Assembly: GCA_031271275.1 (NCBI GenBank)
Contig: JAISWA010000109.1
Span: 1 to 14,533 of the forward strand
Length of the DNA stretch: 14,533 nt
Direction of reading: 5' to 3'
Source: Clostridiales bacterium
GTDB lineage: Bacteria; Bacillota; Clostridia; Lachnospirales; WQUN01
Below, one piece after another: positions 1 to 7,872 of the stretch; within the stretch, counting starts at the first letter, position 1, and each line of letters begins with the position of its first letter. The notes beneath the pieces were generated by a model, which was not told the origin of the DNA, did not search any database, and saw only the letters and a list, made by a program, of their open reading frames with translations. The position numbers and the translations under genes are program-made.

Positions 1-1215
1 ATCCGATAACTTCTCAAGCTCCGAAAGCAGGGTATTAAATTTTTCGTGCCCGGATTTTACAAAAATGCGAGAGAGTTCGGGGACCGCTTTGCTCAGTTGC
101 GCGGTATTTGAACACATAAGCAGATAAACAAGCATATCCGCCGCTTCGCAAACCTGCCCGCCGTCCATGTACTGCGCTAAAAGCGTCATGATGTCCGGCA
201 GGATATTGTCGTTGGCGTACACGCCCATAACGCGCTTGCGTATGTGTATGGATTTAAGCAAAAGCGGTATGGACTGTTCGCTGACGCCCAGTTGGCGGTG
301 CAAATGCGCGAGGTTTTTCAAACAGCCGGCATAGCATAGGAAATCCCCGTGCAAAGTTTTTTCAAGCATTTCGCGGATATCGTTCATCAGAAGCAAAGCG
401 TCGTCGCAAGCATCAAGAGAGGTCAACACATACGCAAGCTTCATGCCGACGGTCACATAGGCGCTGTGTCCCCGGCTTTCTTTTTTTTCTATCCATTTAA
501 GGGTCATTTCGTATAACGGGCGGGCGTGTTGGTGCATGTTTTCGTTATCGTATAAACAGGCAAGGTAATAACAGGCGCGAAAAAAAGTATCGCCGGTATC
601 TTCCATTTTCTTCGCGAAAGACATCGCGTCGGAAGCGTATTTTATCGCCTGGGCGTAATCTTTTTTTCCCTCATGAATAAACGCGAGACTGTGCAGGCTG
701 TTGACAATGTCCTGATTTACGCTATTTGATAACCGTATTTCGAGCGCCTCTTTATGCAGTTTAACGGCTTCGTCGTATTGGTTCATGTCCGCCGCGGCGT
801 TTGCCGCGTTGTAAAGCGCGTCGGCAATCTCCCGGTTTTCGGTATCGCTGATAAAATTAAGTACGGTCAATACCTGCCCGTATAAATGGCGCGCGAGAAC
901 CAATCGCCCCGTTTTGCTCATTAACACCGCCAAATTGTTCAGCCTGCAGGCAAATTCCCGCGAAATACCCAACATAAAAAAAACCCGGTTGGCGGAGTCC
1001 ATATACAAACTGGAAGCCTTGTCGGTCATACCCAGTTCGTCGTAGGCGCGCGCAAGGTTAAATAAATCGTCGGCGTAAGAAATACCAAAGCCGCCGAGGG
1101 GCTCGCTGTACCGGTACTCGGCAAGCAACGCCTCGCCCGATTCCGCCGCCTCAGCCCAGTTGCCGCTGGTACTGCTTTCATATATTTGTTTGCGGAAATA
1201 AGTGATCTTGTTCAA
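1..1215 (-). CDS. TPR-repeat protein, C-terminus outside window (partial)
   Basis: The reverse strand reads open from a TTG start at 1215-1213 to the window edge, giving 405 residues with no stop. The start is chosen because a GGAGG ribosome binding site lies about seven bases upstream. The protein begins MNKITYFRKQIYES and is almost entirely helical. It contains about six or seven TPR-like 34-residue repeats with the usual small/large hydrophobic spacing, for example the units around ADALYNAANAAADMNQYDEA and VNSLHSLAFIHEGKKDYAQA. No signal peptide, membrane segment or enzymatic motif is visible. Such repeats normally act as a cytoplasmic protein-binding scaffold, sometimes as the sensor half of a regulator, but no DNA-binding or catalytic domain is seen in the visible part. 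It is transcribed divergently from the ABC exporter genes, so a regulatory link is possible but unproven. Confidence 0.8.
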   Translation of the reverse strand, partial: MNKITYFRKQIYESSTSGNWAEAAESGEALLAEYRYSEPLGGFGISYADDLFNLARAYDELGMTDKASSLYMDSANRVFFMLGISREFACRLNNLAVLMSKTGRLVLARHLYGQVLTVLNFISDTENREIADALYNAANAAADMNQYDEAVKLHKEALEIRLSNSVNQDIVNSLHSLAFIHEGKKDYAQAIKYASDAMSFAKKMEDTGDTFFRACYYLACLYDNENMHQHARPLYEMTLKWIEKKESRGHSAYVTVGMKLAYVLTSLDACDDALLLMNDIREMLEKTLHGDFLCYAGCLKNLAHLHRQLGVSEQSIPLLLKSIHIRKRVMGVYANDNILPDIMTLLAQYMDGGQVCEAADMLVYLLMCSNTAQLSKAVPELSRIFVKSGHEKFNTLLSELEKLSD

Positions 1216-1247
1216 TAAAATTCCTCCGGAAAATTTTCTGCCGCAAG

Positions 1248-1276
1248 CCCGCGCTTCATTTCATAAAAAGTGCGGG
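1248..1276. repeat. Inverted repeat in the TPR-gene leader
   Basis: CCCGCGCTT at 1248-1256 and AAGTGCGGG at 1268-1276 form a nine-position inverted repeat with one G-T wobble, separated by 11 bases. It lies upstream of the TPR-gene ribosome binding site, between that gene and the ABC exporter promoter. It could be an operator or a leader hairpin. No T-run follows on either strand, so it is not an obvious terminator. Functional assignment is speculative. Confidence 0.35.
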
Positions 1277-1321
1277 ACGATGATATTTATACCATAAAAA
1301 TAAATGGGCGGGGAGAAAAAG

Positions 1322-1350
1322 TTGAACCTTCGGTTGCAGCGTGTTATTTT
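1322..1350 (+). promoter_or_regulatory. Sigma-A-like promoter of the ABC exporter genes
   Basis: TTGAAC at 1322-1327 and TATTTT at 1345-1350 are separated by 17 bases, a standard vegetative promoter layout, 27 bases before the ATG at 1377. The -35 hexamer and spacer contain a small inverted repeat, AACC-TTC-GGTT (1325-1335), that could be an operator half-site pair. This is a motif-based call only. Confidence 0.5.
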
Positions 1351-1376
1351 ATGTAGCGCTGTTAACGGAGGCGTTT

Positions 1377-3431
1377 ATGTTAAAACTGACGAAATATTTA
1401 AAGCCGTACCTCACCGGCGTGTTCCTTGCGCTCGCGCTGTTATTGGTACAGGCGCTGTGTGATTTGAACCTTCCCAATTACATGGCGGACATCGTTAACG
1501 TGGGCTTGCAGCAAGGCGGGTTTGAGCATTCCTCGCCGGAGGTCATCAGCCCGGAAAGTTTCAACTCGGTTTTAAGCTACATGTCCGGGGAAGAAAAGGA
1601 TTTGGTGCAAAGCCGGTACATACCCGGGGGGTCGGCGCAGTCCGCCCCGCCCTATTACCCAGAGCTTGGCGAGTCGGTTTACCGGCGGCTTCCCAACCTT
1701 GGCGAAAGCACGGTTGCCGAACTGGACGCCGCCTTCGACAGCGCCGCGCAAAAAATGGGGAGAAATCAAACCGGCGTAATGCTCGCGCGGCAGTTTTATG
1801 AGGAACTGGGAATTGATATTAAAGTCATACAAACCAAATACATCCTGCGCGTCGGCGCCTTTATGCTGCTTATCACGCTGATTGGCGGAATCGCGGCGGT
1901 ATTGACCGGTTTAATCGCTCCGCGCGTGTCGGCGGGGGCGGCGCGGGACTTGCGCCGCGATTTGTTTAATAAAGTGGAGCAGTTTTCCCATCAGGAGTTC
2001 GACCGGTTTTCGGCGTCGTCGTTAATCACGCGCTGCACCAACGACGTGACCCAGGTACAAATGTTGGTGGGCATGGGGCTTCGCATGATGTGCTTCGCGC
2101 CCATAATGGGTATCGGCGGCATCGTCATGGCGCTGAGGAAATCCGCTTCCATGAGTTGGACCATCGCTTTGGCGGTGGGCGTGCTGCTGTGCGTAATCAT
2201 TGTCGTGGTTATCGTCGCGCTGCCGAAGTTTAAAATTATCCAGCAATTAATCGACAAGTTGAACCTCGTTTCCCGTGAGACGCTAAGCGGGCTGATGGTA
2301 ATACGCGCGTTTAGCGCGCAAAAGCGCGAGCAGGCGCGTTTTGACGCGGCAAACGCCGAGCTTACCGGCACAAGCCTGTTCGTGCAGCGGGTTATGGTCA
2401 CGCTCATGCCGGTTATTACCCTGATTATGAACGGGGTCACGCTGCTGATCATATGGGTCGGCGCGAACAGGATAGCGGAATCTTCTTTGCAGGTGGGCGA
2501 CATGCTCGCGTTTATGCAGTACGCCATGCAAATCATTTTTTCGTTTATGATGATCGCCATGATGTTTGTGTTTGTGCCCCGGGCGGCGGTGTCAGGCGAC
2601 CGTATTTCGGAAGTTCTGGACACCGGGCTCAGCATAACCGACCCGGAAGCGCCGCGGGAGTTTATTCCCTCGCTGAAAGGAACCGTGGAGTTCAGGCATG
2701 TAAGCTTCCGCTACCATAACGCGGAAGCGGACGCGCTTTCCGATATCAGTTTTACCGCGAAACCGGGGGAAATGACGGCAATCATCGGCGCGACCGGTTC
2801 CGGTAAGTCTACCGTCGCCAATTTAATCATGCGCTTTTATGACGTGACGGGGGGCGGCGTGTGGGTGGACGGCGTGGATGTGCGCGAGGTATCGCAAACC
2901 AACCTGCGGGAAAAAATCGGGTATGTGCCGCAAAAGGGGGTTTTGCTGAGCGGGACGGTTTCTTCCAATATCAAGTACGGCCGTTCGGAAGCGGACGGCG
3001 AGGAGGTGGAAAAAGCCGCGCGCGTGGCGCAGGCGTTGGATTTTATAGGTGAAAGCCCCGACGGTTTTGAAATGAAAATCGCCCAGGGCGGAACGAATGT
3101 TTCCGGCGGGCAGAAGCAGCGGCTGAGCATTGCCCGCGCGTTGCTCAAGAAACCGGAAATACTGGTGCTCGACGACAGCTTTTCCGCGTTGGATTTTAAA
3201 ACCGACGCGAAATTGAGGAAGGCGCTGCGGGAACACACGCGGGAAACGACGTTGATAGTGGTGGCGCAGCGCGTGGGCACCATCATGGGCGCGGAGCAGA
3301 TTATCGTGCTTGACAAAGGGAAAATCGCCGGGTTGGGAACGCATGACGAACTGTTAAAGTCCTGCCCCGCGTATTATGAGATAGCCTCGTCGCAGCTTTC
3401 GGAAATAACCGGGGGTACAATAAATGAGTGA
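1377..3431 (+). CDS. Heterodimeric ABC exporter subunit with degenerate ATP site
   Basis: This is a 684-residue fused membrane/ATPase half-transporter of the multidrug exporter family. The ATG at 1377 is preferred over an in-frame GTG 36 bases earlier because GGAGG sits at 1367-1371, five bases before it. TM1 spans about residues 11-30. A loop of roughly 110 residues (43-150) separates it from TM2, comparable to the extracellular domain of BmrD-type subunits. The ATPase domain has Walker A GATGSGKS (Lys477), an intact signature VSGGQ (575-579), and a Walker B ending LDD, where Asp600 replaces the catalytic Glu. Gln631 replaces the H-loop His (VVAQR). These two changes mark the non-hydrolysing, degenerate nucleotide site of a heterodimeric exporter. 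Its partner is the next gene, which overlaps it by eight bases. The substrate cannot be inferred; drugs, lipids or peptides are all plausible. Confidence 0.93.
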   Translation: MLKLTKYLKPYLTGVFLALALLLVQALCDLNLPNYMADIVNVGLQQGGFEHSSPEVISPESFNSVLSYMSGEEKDLVQSRYIPGGSAQSAPPYYPELGESVYRRLPNLGESTVAELDAAFDSAAQKMGRNQTGVMLARQFYEELGIDIKVIQTKYILRVGAFMLLITLIGGIAAVLTGLIAPRVSAGAARDLRRDLFNKVEQFSHQEFDRFSASSLITRCTNDVTQVQMLVGMGLRMMCFAPIMGIGGIVMALRKSASMSWTIALAVGVLLCVIIVVVIVALPKFKIIQQLIDKLNLVSRETLSGLMVIRAFSAQKREQARFDAANAELTGTSLFVQRVMVTLMPVITLIMNGVTLLIIWVGANRIAESSLQVGDMLAFMQYAMQIIFSFMMIAMMFVFVPRAAVSGDRISEVLDTGLSITDPEAPREFIPSLKGTVEFRHVSFRYHNAEADALSDISFTAKPGEMTAIIGATGSGKSTVANLIMRFYDVTGGGVWVDGVDVREVSQTNLREKIGYVPQKGVLLSGTVSSNIKYGRSEADGEEVEKAARVAQALDFIGESPDGFEMKIAQGGTNVSGGQKQRLSIARALLKKPEILVLDDSFSALDFKTDAKLRKALREHTRETTLIVVAQRVGTIMGAEQIIVLDKGKIAGLGTHDELLKSCPAYYEIASSQLSEITGGTINE

Positions 3432-5289
3432 AAATAAGTCTGCGCGTCCGCCCGGTATGGGCCACGGCGGAAGGCGGCACGGCGGCCCCATGGGTCAGAT
3501 GATGCCCGGGGAAAAAGCGAAGGATTTTAAAGGCACCGCAAAAAAAATGTTGGCGTACCTCGGCGGGTATAAGACGGTAATAGCCCTTGTAATACTGCTT
3601 GCCGTCGCGTCTACGGTGTTCGCGATCGTCAGCCCGCGCATACTCGGCGGAGCCACGGACGAACTTTTCTACGGCTTGATGCGGAAAGTTTCCGGCGCAG
3701 GCGGTATTGATTTTAACCGTATCGCGCGAATACTCTTGCAATTGGCGGGGCTGTATTTATGCAGCGTATTATTCTCTTTCTTCCAGGGGTATCTGGTGAC
3801 GGGCGTAAGCACAAAAATAACGCAAAAGCTGCGGGGGGATATCGACCGTAAGATTCACCGCCTGCCCTTTAACTATTTCGACAAAAACACCCACGGGGAC
3901 GTAATGTCCCGCATAACCAACGACGTGGATACCGTCAGCCAGACCATGAGCCAGAGCTTGACGCAGATTATCACTTCCATCACCATGCTGATCGGCATTT
4001 TGGTGATGATGCTCACCATCAGCCCCGTGCTTACGTTGGTTTCCCTGTTGATTATTCCGCTGTCCACCGTATTTGTGGTGCTGATTGTAAAGAAGTCGCA
4101 GAAGTATTTCGTGAAGCAGCATGAAACGTTGGGACTGCTTAACGGGCATATCGAGGAAATGTTCTCGAGCCATGCGGTGGTGAAGGCGTTTAACGGTGAA
4201 AAAAATTCCCTCGCGGTATTTGGCAGCCATAACGAAACGATGTATGAAACGGGTTGGAAGTCGAATTTCCTGTCCGGGCTGATGTTCCCCATCACCAACA
4301 TTATCGGGAACATAGGGTACGTGGCGATATGTATTATCGGCGGGGCGTTCGCGGCGGGCGGGACGATTACCGTCGGCGGCATACAGGCGTTTATACAGTA
4401 TGTGCGGCAGTTTAACCAACCGGTTACGCAGGTGGCGAACATCGCCAACATACTGCAACAAACCGCGGCGGCGGCGGAACGGGTTTTCGCGTTCCTCGGC
4501 GAGGCGGAGGAAACGCCGGAGCATGAGCCGCCGGTTACGGTGGAGGGAAAAATCGAAGGCAGGGTGGCGTTTGAGCATGTGGCGTTCGGGTACGGTCCGG
4601 ATAAAAGAATCATCCACGATTTCAGCGCTGTCGTTGAGCCGGGGCGCAAAGTCGCCATTATCGGACCGACCGGCGCGGGGAAGACCACCGTCGTCAAGCT
4701 GCTGATGCGGTTTTATGCTGTGGACTCGGGGCGTATTTTGCTTGACGGGCAGGATATAAGGCACTACACCCGCGACGGGCTGCGCGCGGGTTTCGGGATG
4801 GTGCTGCAGGACACCTGGCTCTTTAACGGGACAATCGCGGAGAATATCCGCTACGGGAAGCCGGACGCCACGGAGGAACAGATGCTCGCCGCCGCGCAAG
4901 CCGCGCAGGCGGATCATTTCGTGCGCACACTGCCGGACGGGTACCATATGGTCGTCAACGAGGAAGCGGACAACATTTCACAGGGGCAGAAGCAATTGCT
5001 GACCATCGCGCGGTCGATACTCGCCGACCCGCAGGTGCTGATACTGGACGAAGCCACCAGCAGCGTGGACACCCGGACGGAAATGCTCATACAAAAAGCG
5101 ATGGACAATTTAATGCGGGACCGGACGAGTTTTATTATCGCGCACAGGCTGTCTACGATTAAAAACGCGGACTTAATACTGGTCATGCGGGACGGGGATA
5201 TCGTGGAACAGGGGAAACACGAGGAACTGTTGGCGCTGAACGGGTTCTACGCCGAGCTGTATAACAGCCAGTTTGAGGATGCGGCGTAG
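3424..5289 (+). CDS. Heterodimeric ABC exporter subunit with catalytic ATP site
   Basis: This 621-residue half-transporter is the partner of the preceding subunit and starts inside its last codons, implying translational coupling. A Gly/His/Met-rich cytoplasmic tail (residues 1-30) is typical of this subfamily. Six membrane helices follow, then the ATPase domain: Walker A GPTGAGKT (Lys420), a degenerate signature ISQGQ (518-522), Walker B LILDE with catalytic Glu543, and the H-loop IIAHR with His574. This complements subunit A exactly. The Walker A/B and His here face the intact VSGGQ of subunit A to form the hydrolysing site, while the altered ISQGQ faces the Asp/Gln-substituted half. The pair therefore resembles TM287/288, BmrCD and LmrCD. 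The protein acts in the cytoplasmic membrane as an ATP-driven exporter; the substrate is unknown. It ends three bases before the tail of the convergent sigma-factor gene. Confidence 0.93.
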   Translation: MSENKSARPPGMGHGGRRHGGPMGQMMPGEKAKDFKGTAKKMLAYLGGYKTVIALVILLAVASTVFAIVSPRILGGATDELFYGLMRKVSGAGGIDFNRIARILLQLAGLYLCSVLFSFFQGYLVTGVSTKITQKLRGDIDRKIHRLPFNYFDKNTHGDVMSRITNDVDTVSQTMSQSLTQIITSITMLIGILVMMLTISPVLTLVSLLIIPLSTVFVVLIVKKSQKYFVKQHETLGLLNGHIEEMFSSHAVVKAFNGEKNSLAVFGSHNETMYETGWKSNFLSGLMFPITNIIGNIGYVAICIIGGAFAAGGTITVGGIQAFIQYVRQFNQPVTQVANIANILQQTAAAAERVFAFLGEAEETPEHEPPVTVEGKIEGRVAFEHVAFGYGPDKRIIHDFSAVVEPGRKVAIIGPTGAGKTTVVKLLMRFYAVDSGRILLDGQDIRHYTRDGLRAGFGMVLQDTWLFNGTIAENIRYGKPDATEEQMLAAAQAAQADHFVRTLPDGYHMVVNEEADNISQGQKQLLTIARSILADPQVLILDEATSSVDTRTEMLIQKAMDNLMRDRTSFIIAHRLSTIKNADLILVMRDGDIVEQGKHEELLALNGFYAELYNSQFEDAA

Positions 5290-5292
5290 CGC

Positions 5293-6390
5293 TTATTCCC
5301 CCGCTCCGCGTTTACGGTGGCGGGAATTTCCAACACCGCCCATACATTCCGCCGTCCGTTGTTTGATTTCGCCGATGGAGCGGTTCCGGCAACCCTCCAC
5401 CGTCGCGGTGGCGTCCACCTCAAGCAGTTTTTGAATGGCGAGGTATTTGGCGGGGCTTAAATTCATGGCGTAAGCGGCGTCCCGTATTTCGCTCCCGATG
5501 ATAAACGCGTCGATTTGCGCCGTGCGGTGGCATTGCCGCACGGTTGTTTTAATCGTGGAAAGCAAAAGCGTTTCTTTTTTTTCGTCCGCTTGTAGGCTGA
5601 TGGAAATCAGGCTGTTGGCGGGCGCGTATTTGTTTCTAACCATCTCGTCAATCAAAAGCGTCACCGCTTCGCCGTAAGCCTTGTGCTTAATATTTACGCC
5701 GCTCAGTATGCCCGCGCCGTCGGCGTTATGCGCGTAGGATTTTATCACTCTGTCGAAGCGGTTAAGCACTACCGCCACGGAAGGGTTAACGTCAATATCC
5801 ACATACGCCCTTGGCGTAAAATACAAAAACGCGCCCATGAAAAAAATAACCGCCACGGAGGCGAGCGCCGCCCTTGCCCGGGAAAGCCAGGTGTAAACCG
5901 TGTTTTCCCGTTTATTCAGTATTTTTCCTATCTCCGCGGCGGTGTACCCCTCGTAGTAAAACAGGTAAATCACGTTCCGGTAATGGGCGGGCAGGTTTAG
6001 CACCGCGCTTAATACGTACCGGTTATCTTCCCGCGTATAAAAAGGCTCCTCGGCGATACGCTCCAGGGAGTCTACATTCCGCCGGAAAAAATTTTTAAGG
6101 GTATCCTTGCAGGCGTTTACCGCGACGCGAATAAGCCACGCCTTTTCGTGGGCGTCGCTTTCAAAGGGCGCGTCGCGGTAAAGGTATTTCAGGAACACTT
6201 CCTGAAACACATCCTCCGCGTCGCTGTAATTTTTAAGGTGTATAAAACAAATGCGGCGGACAGTGTCGGCGTATTTCTCTACCGCGGCGGCGATTGCCCC
6301 ACCGCAGCCGCGGGCGTATACGGGCGTTACGGTCAAGGCGAAAACCGTGGTCAGCGTTAAAAATACGACCAGACATTTTTTGCTTTTCAT
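5293..6390 (-). CDS. ECF sigma factor fused to RsgI-like transmembrane anti-sigma domain
   Basis: This 365-residue protein starts at an ATG preceded by AGGAGG at ideal spacing. Residues 1-30 look like a signal peptide or membrane helix: MKSKK, a hydrophobic stretch, then PVYA as an AXA-like site. Residues 33-100 match ECF sigma region 2 (NYSDAEDVFQEVFLKYL; EKAWLIRVAVNACKD). Residues 118-173 match region 4 (LPAHYRNVIYLFYYEGYTAAE, then TVYTWLSRARA). A hydrophobic helix follows at once (about 175-191). Residues 196-345 resemble the extracytoplasmic domain of RsgI-type anti-sigma factors: VDIDVNPS, then LNRFDRV and NADGAGIL. Known RsgI proteins self-cleave between Asn and Pro of this NPS motif, here Asn202-Pro203. 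The cytoplasmic sigma-binding part of a normal anti-sigma factor is missing, so sigma and sensor are one chain. The likely role is a membrane-tethered sigma factor released by proteolysis on envelope signals (inference). No other anti-sigma gene is adjacent. Confidence 0.85.
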   Translation of the reverse strand: MKSKKCLVVFLTLTTVFALTVTPVYARGCGGAIAAAVEKYADTVRRICFIHLKNYSDAEDVFQEVFLKYLYRDAPFESDAHEKAWLIRVAVNACKDTLKNFFRRNVDSLERIAEEPFYTREDNRYVLSAVLNLPAHYRNVIYLFYYEGYTAAEIGKILNKRENTVYTWLSRARAALASVAVIFFMGAFLYFTPRAYVDIDVNPSVAVVLNRFDRVIKSYAHNADGAGILSGVNIKHKAYGEAVTLLIDEMVRNKYAPANSLISISLQADEKKETLLLSTIKTTVRQCHRTAQIDAFIIGSEIRDAAYAMNLSPAKYLAIQKLLEVDATATVEGCRNRSIGEIKQRTAECMGGVGNSRHRKRGAGE

Positions 6391-6443
6391 ACGATTCCTC
6401 CTATGGGACTGTCGCTCAATAACCTGTCTATCCTCGCGGCTTA

Positions 6444-6478
6444 TTTCGTTCCAGTCCCTAAAATATTTTTTTCGTTCC
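6444..6478 (-). promoter_or_regulatory. Direct repeat GGAACGAAA upstream of the sigma-RsgI gene
   Basis: On the minus strand the nine-base word GGAACGAAA occurs twice (6478-6470 and 6452-6444), 26 bases apart, in the leader of the sigma-RsgI gene. GGAAC resembles the -35 core of many ECF promoters, so one copy could mark an autoregulated promoter. A convincing -10 element at 16-17 bases is not obvious, so a tandem binding site for another regulator is an alternative. Confidence 0.35.
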
Positions 6479-6529
6479 CTATGTTATACGAATGAGCGGG
6501 GCGAATCCTTTCACAGGGCGTGCGCATTC

Positions 6530-6558
6530 TGGACTGATTCCCCGAATGAATATATAAT
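6530..6558 (+). promoter_or_regulatory. Sigma-A-like promoter of the aminotransferase-Hsp70 operon
   Basis: TGGACT (6530-6535) and a perfect TATAAT (6553-6558) are separated by 17 bases, ending 33 bases before the TTG start of the aminotransferase. Part of the region just upstream is imperfectly inverted-repetitive: CGGGGcGAATC at 6497-6507 against GATTCCCCG at 6536-6544, the latter overlapping the spacer. That could serve as an operator. This is the only strong promoter seen for the six genes that follow. Confidence 0.65.
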
Positions 6559-6591
6559 GGAAGAAATTTTTGTTTGAAAAGGTGAACCGCC

Positions 6592-7872
6592 TTGCGCTAT
6601 GCCCATATGTCCCCTTCACAGCGTAAAGCCGAGTACGATTCCTGTCTTGCGCAATATAAAAATTTCCAGTCGCAAAAATTAACCATCAATATGTCGCGAG
6701 GTAAGCCCCACGCCGAACAGCTCGCGTTTTCGCACGAAATGCTGACGGCGTTTTCGCGCGGTTTCACCGCCGAAGGCGGTTTCCTCGCCGAGGACGGCAC
6801 CGACTGCCGCAACTACGGCGGCCTGTACGGAATACCGGAGATGAAGCGCCTGTTCGCGGAAATATTGGACGTTGACCCTTCAAGCGTTACCGTGGGCGGC
6901 AACTCAAGCCTTAACATGATGTTCGACTGTGTCGCGGCGTTTCGGGAAAGAATATGGGATAAAAAGATAAAATTCATTTGCCCGGTACCGGGTTACGACA
7001 GGCACTTCGCCATGTGCGAATATTTTGACATCGAAATGATCCCGGTGGAGATGACGGAGGCGGGCCCCGATATGGACGCGGTGGAGCGCTTGGCGGCTGA
7101 CCCGTCGGTGGCGGGTATGTGGTGCGTTCCAGTGTTTTCGAACCCGCAGGGCTATACCTATTCCGATGAAACCGTGGGCAGGCTTGCCGCAATGCCCGCC
7201 GCCAACCCCCATTTCCGGCTGTTCTGGGACAACGCCTATGCCGTCCACCATTTCCGCGGGGAGCGCCCCCGCCTGTTAAACATCTTCGCGGAATGTGCCC
7301 GCCCGGAAAATAACCGCGCCGACAGGCCCCTTGCCTTCACCTCTTTCTCAAAAATCAGCTTCGCGGGTTCGGCGGTCGCCGCCGTCGCCGCGTCGCCGCG
7401 CAACCTTTCCATCCTCCGTAACCGCTTGAAATTTCAAACCGTCGGGCCGGATAAAATAAACCAACTGACCCACGCGCGGTATTTTAAAAACCTGTCCGGC
7501 GTGCTTGCGCATATGGAAAAACTCGCGGACATCCTTCGGCCCAAGTTCGAGACAGCCGAAGATATTTTTACCCGACGCCTCGGCGGTACCGGAATAGCGG
7601 ATTGGTACACGCCGGACGGCGGCTACTTTATTTCTTTCAATACGTTGGATCATTGCGCGAAGCGGACGGTGGCGCTGTGCGCGGAAGCCGGCGTCGAAAC
7701 CACCGGGGCGGGCGCGACTTACCCCTACGGGAACGACCCGCGCGACCGGAACATTCGCATAGCCCCGTCCTATTTAACGGCGGGCGAATTGCGCGCGGCG
7801 TTGGAGGTCTTTTGCTGCGCGGTCAGACTTGCCGCGTTGGAGCTTTTAAACGGGGAGGCGTACCATGCTTGA
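6592..7872 (+). CDS. PLP-dependent aminotransferase, MocR-type aspartate aminotransferase family
   Basis: This 426-residue protein belongs, by recognisable motifs, to the fold-type I aminotransferase family Pfam calls Aminotran_MocR, which includes aspartate aminotransferases of Corynebacterium type. It would be a cytoplasmic enzyme moving the amino group of aspartate or a related acid to 2-oxoglutarate. Diagnostic segments are NMSRGKPHAEQL near residue 35, VGGNSSLN (101-108) for cofactor phosphate, CPVPGYDRHFA, WDNAYAVHH (212-220) with the PLP-ring Asp213, FTSFSK with Schiff-base Lys254, and NIRIAPS with carboxylate-binding Arg389. All key residues are present. The TTG at 6592 is chosen because AAGGTG precedes it by seven bases; an in-frame ATG five codons later is the alternative. 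Its last codons overlap the next gene by eight bases. Exact substrate specificity is not determinable. Confidence 0.88.
   Translation: MRYAHMSPSQRKAEYDSCLAQYKNFQSQKLTINMSRGKPHAEQLAFSHEMLTAFSRGFTAEGGFLAEDGTDCRNYGGLYGIPEMKRLFAEILDVDPSSVTVGGNSSLNMMFDCVAAFRERIWDKKIKFICPVPGYDRHFAMCEYFDIEMIPVEMTEAGPDMDAVERLAADPSVAGMWCVPVFSNPQGYTYSDETVGRLAAMPAANPHFRLFWDNAYAVHHFRGERPRLLNIFAECARPENNRADRPLAFTSFSKISFAGSAVAAVAASPRNLSILRNRLKFQTVGPDKINQLTHARYFKNLSGVLAHMEKLADILRPKFETAEDIFTRRLGGTGIADWYTPDGGYFISFNTLDHCAKRTVALCAEAGVETTGAGATYPYGNDPRDRNIRIAPSYLTAGELRAALEVFCCAVRLAALELLNGEAYHA

Noticed and set aside
1322..1350. MerR-type promoter with operator in the spacer
   Set aside because: The spacer is 17 bases rather than the 19-20 typical of MerR promoters, the dyad is short and it overlaps the -35 box, and no MerR gene is in view.
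3769..4947. Long antisense open frame of 392 codons opposite ABC subunit B
   Set aside because: It has an Arg/His-rich composition without domain character and lies wholly inside a well-supported ABC gene, so it is a codon-usage shadow.
5318..5375. GGCGGGAAT/ATTCCGCC inverted repeat as a terminator of the ABC genes
   Set aside because: It is imperfect, lies inside the coding sequence of the sigma-RsgI gene and has no T-run.
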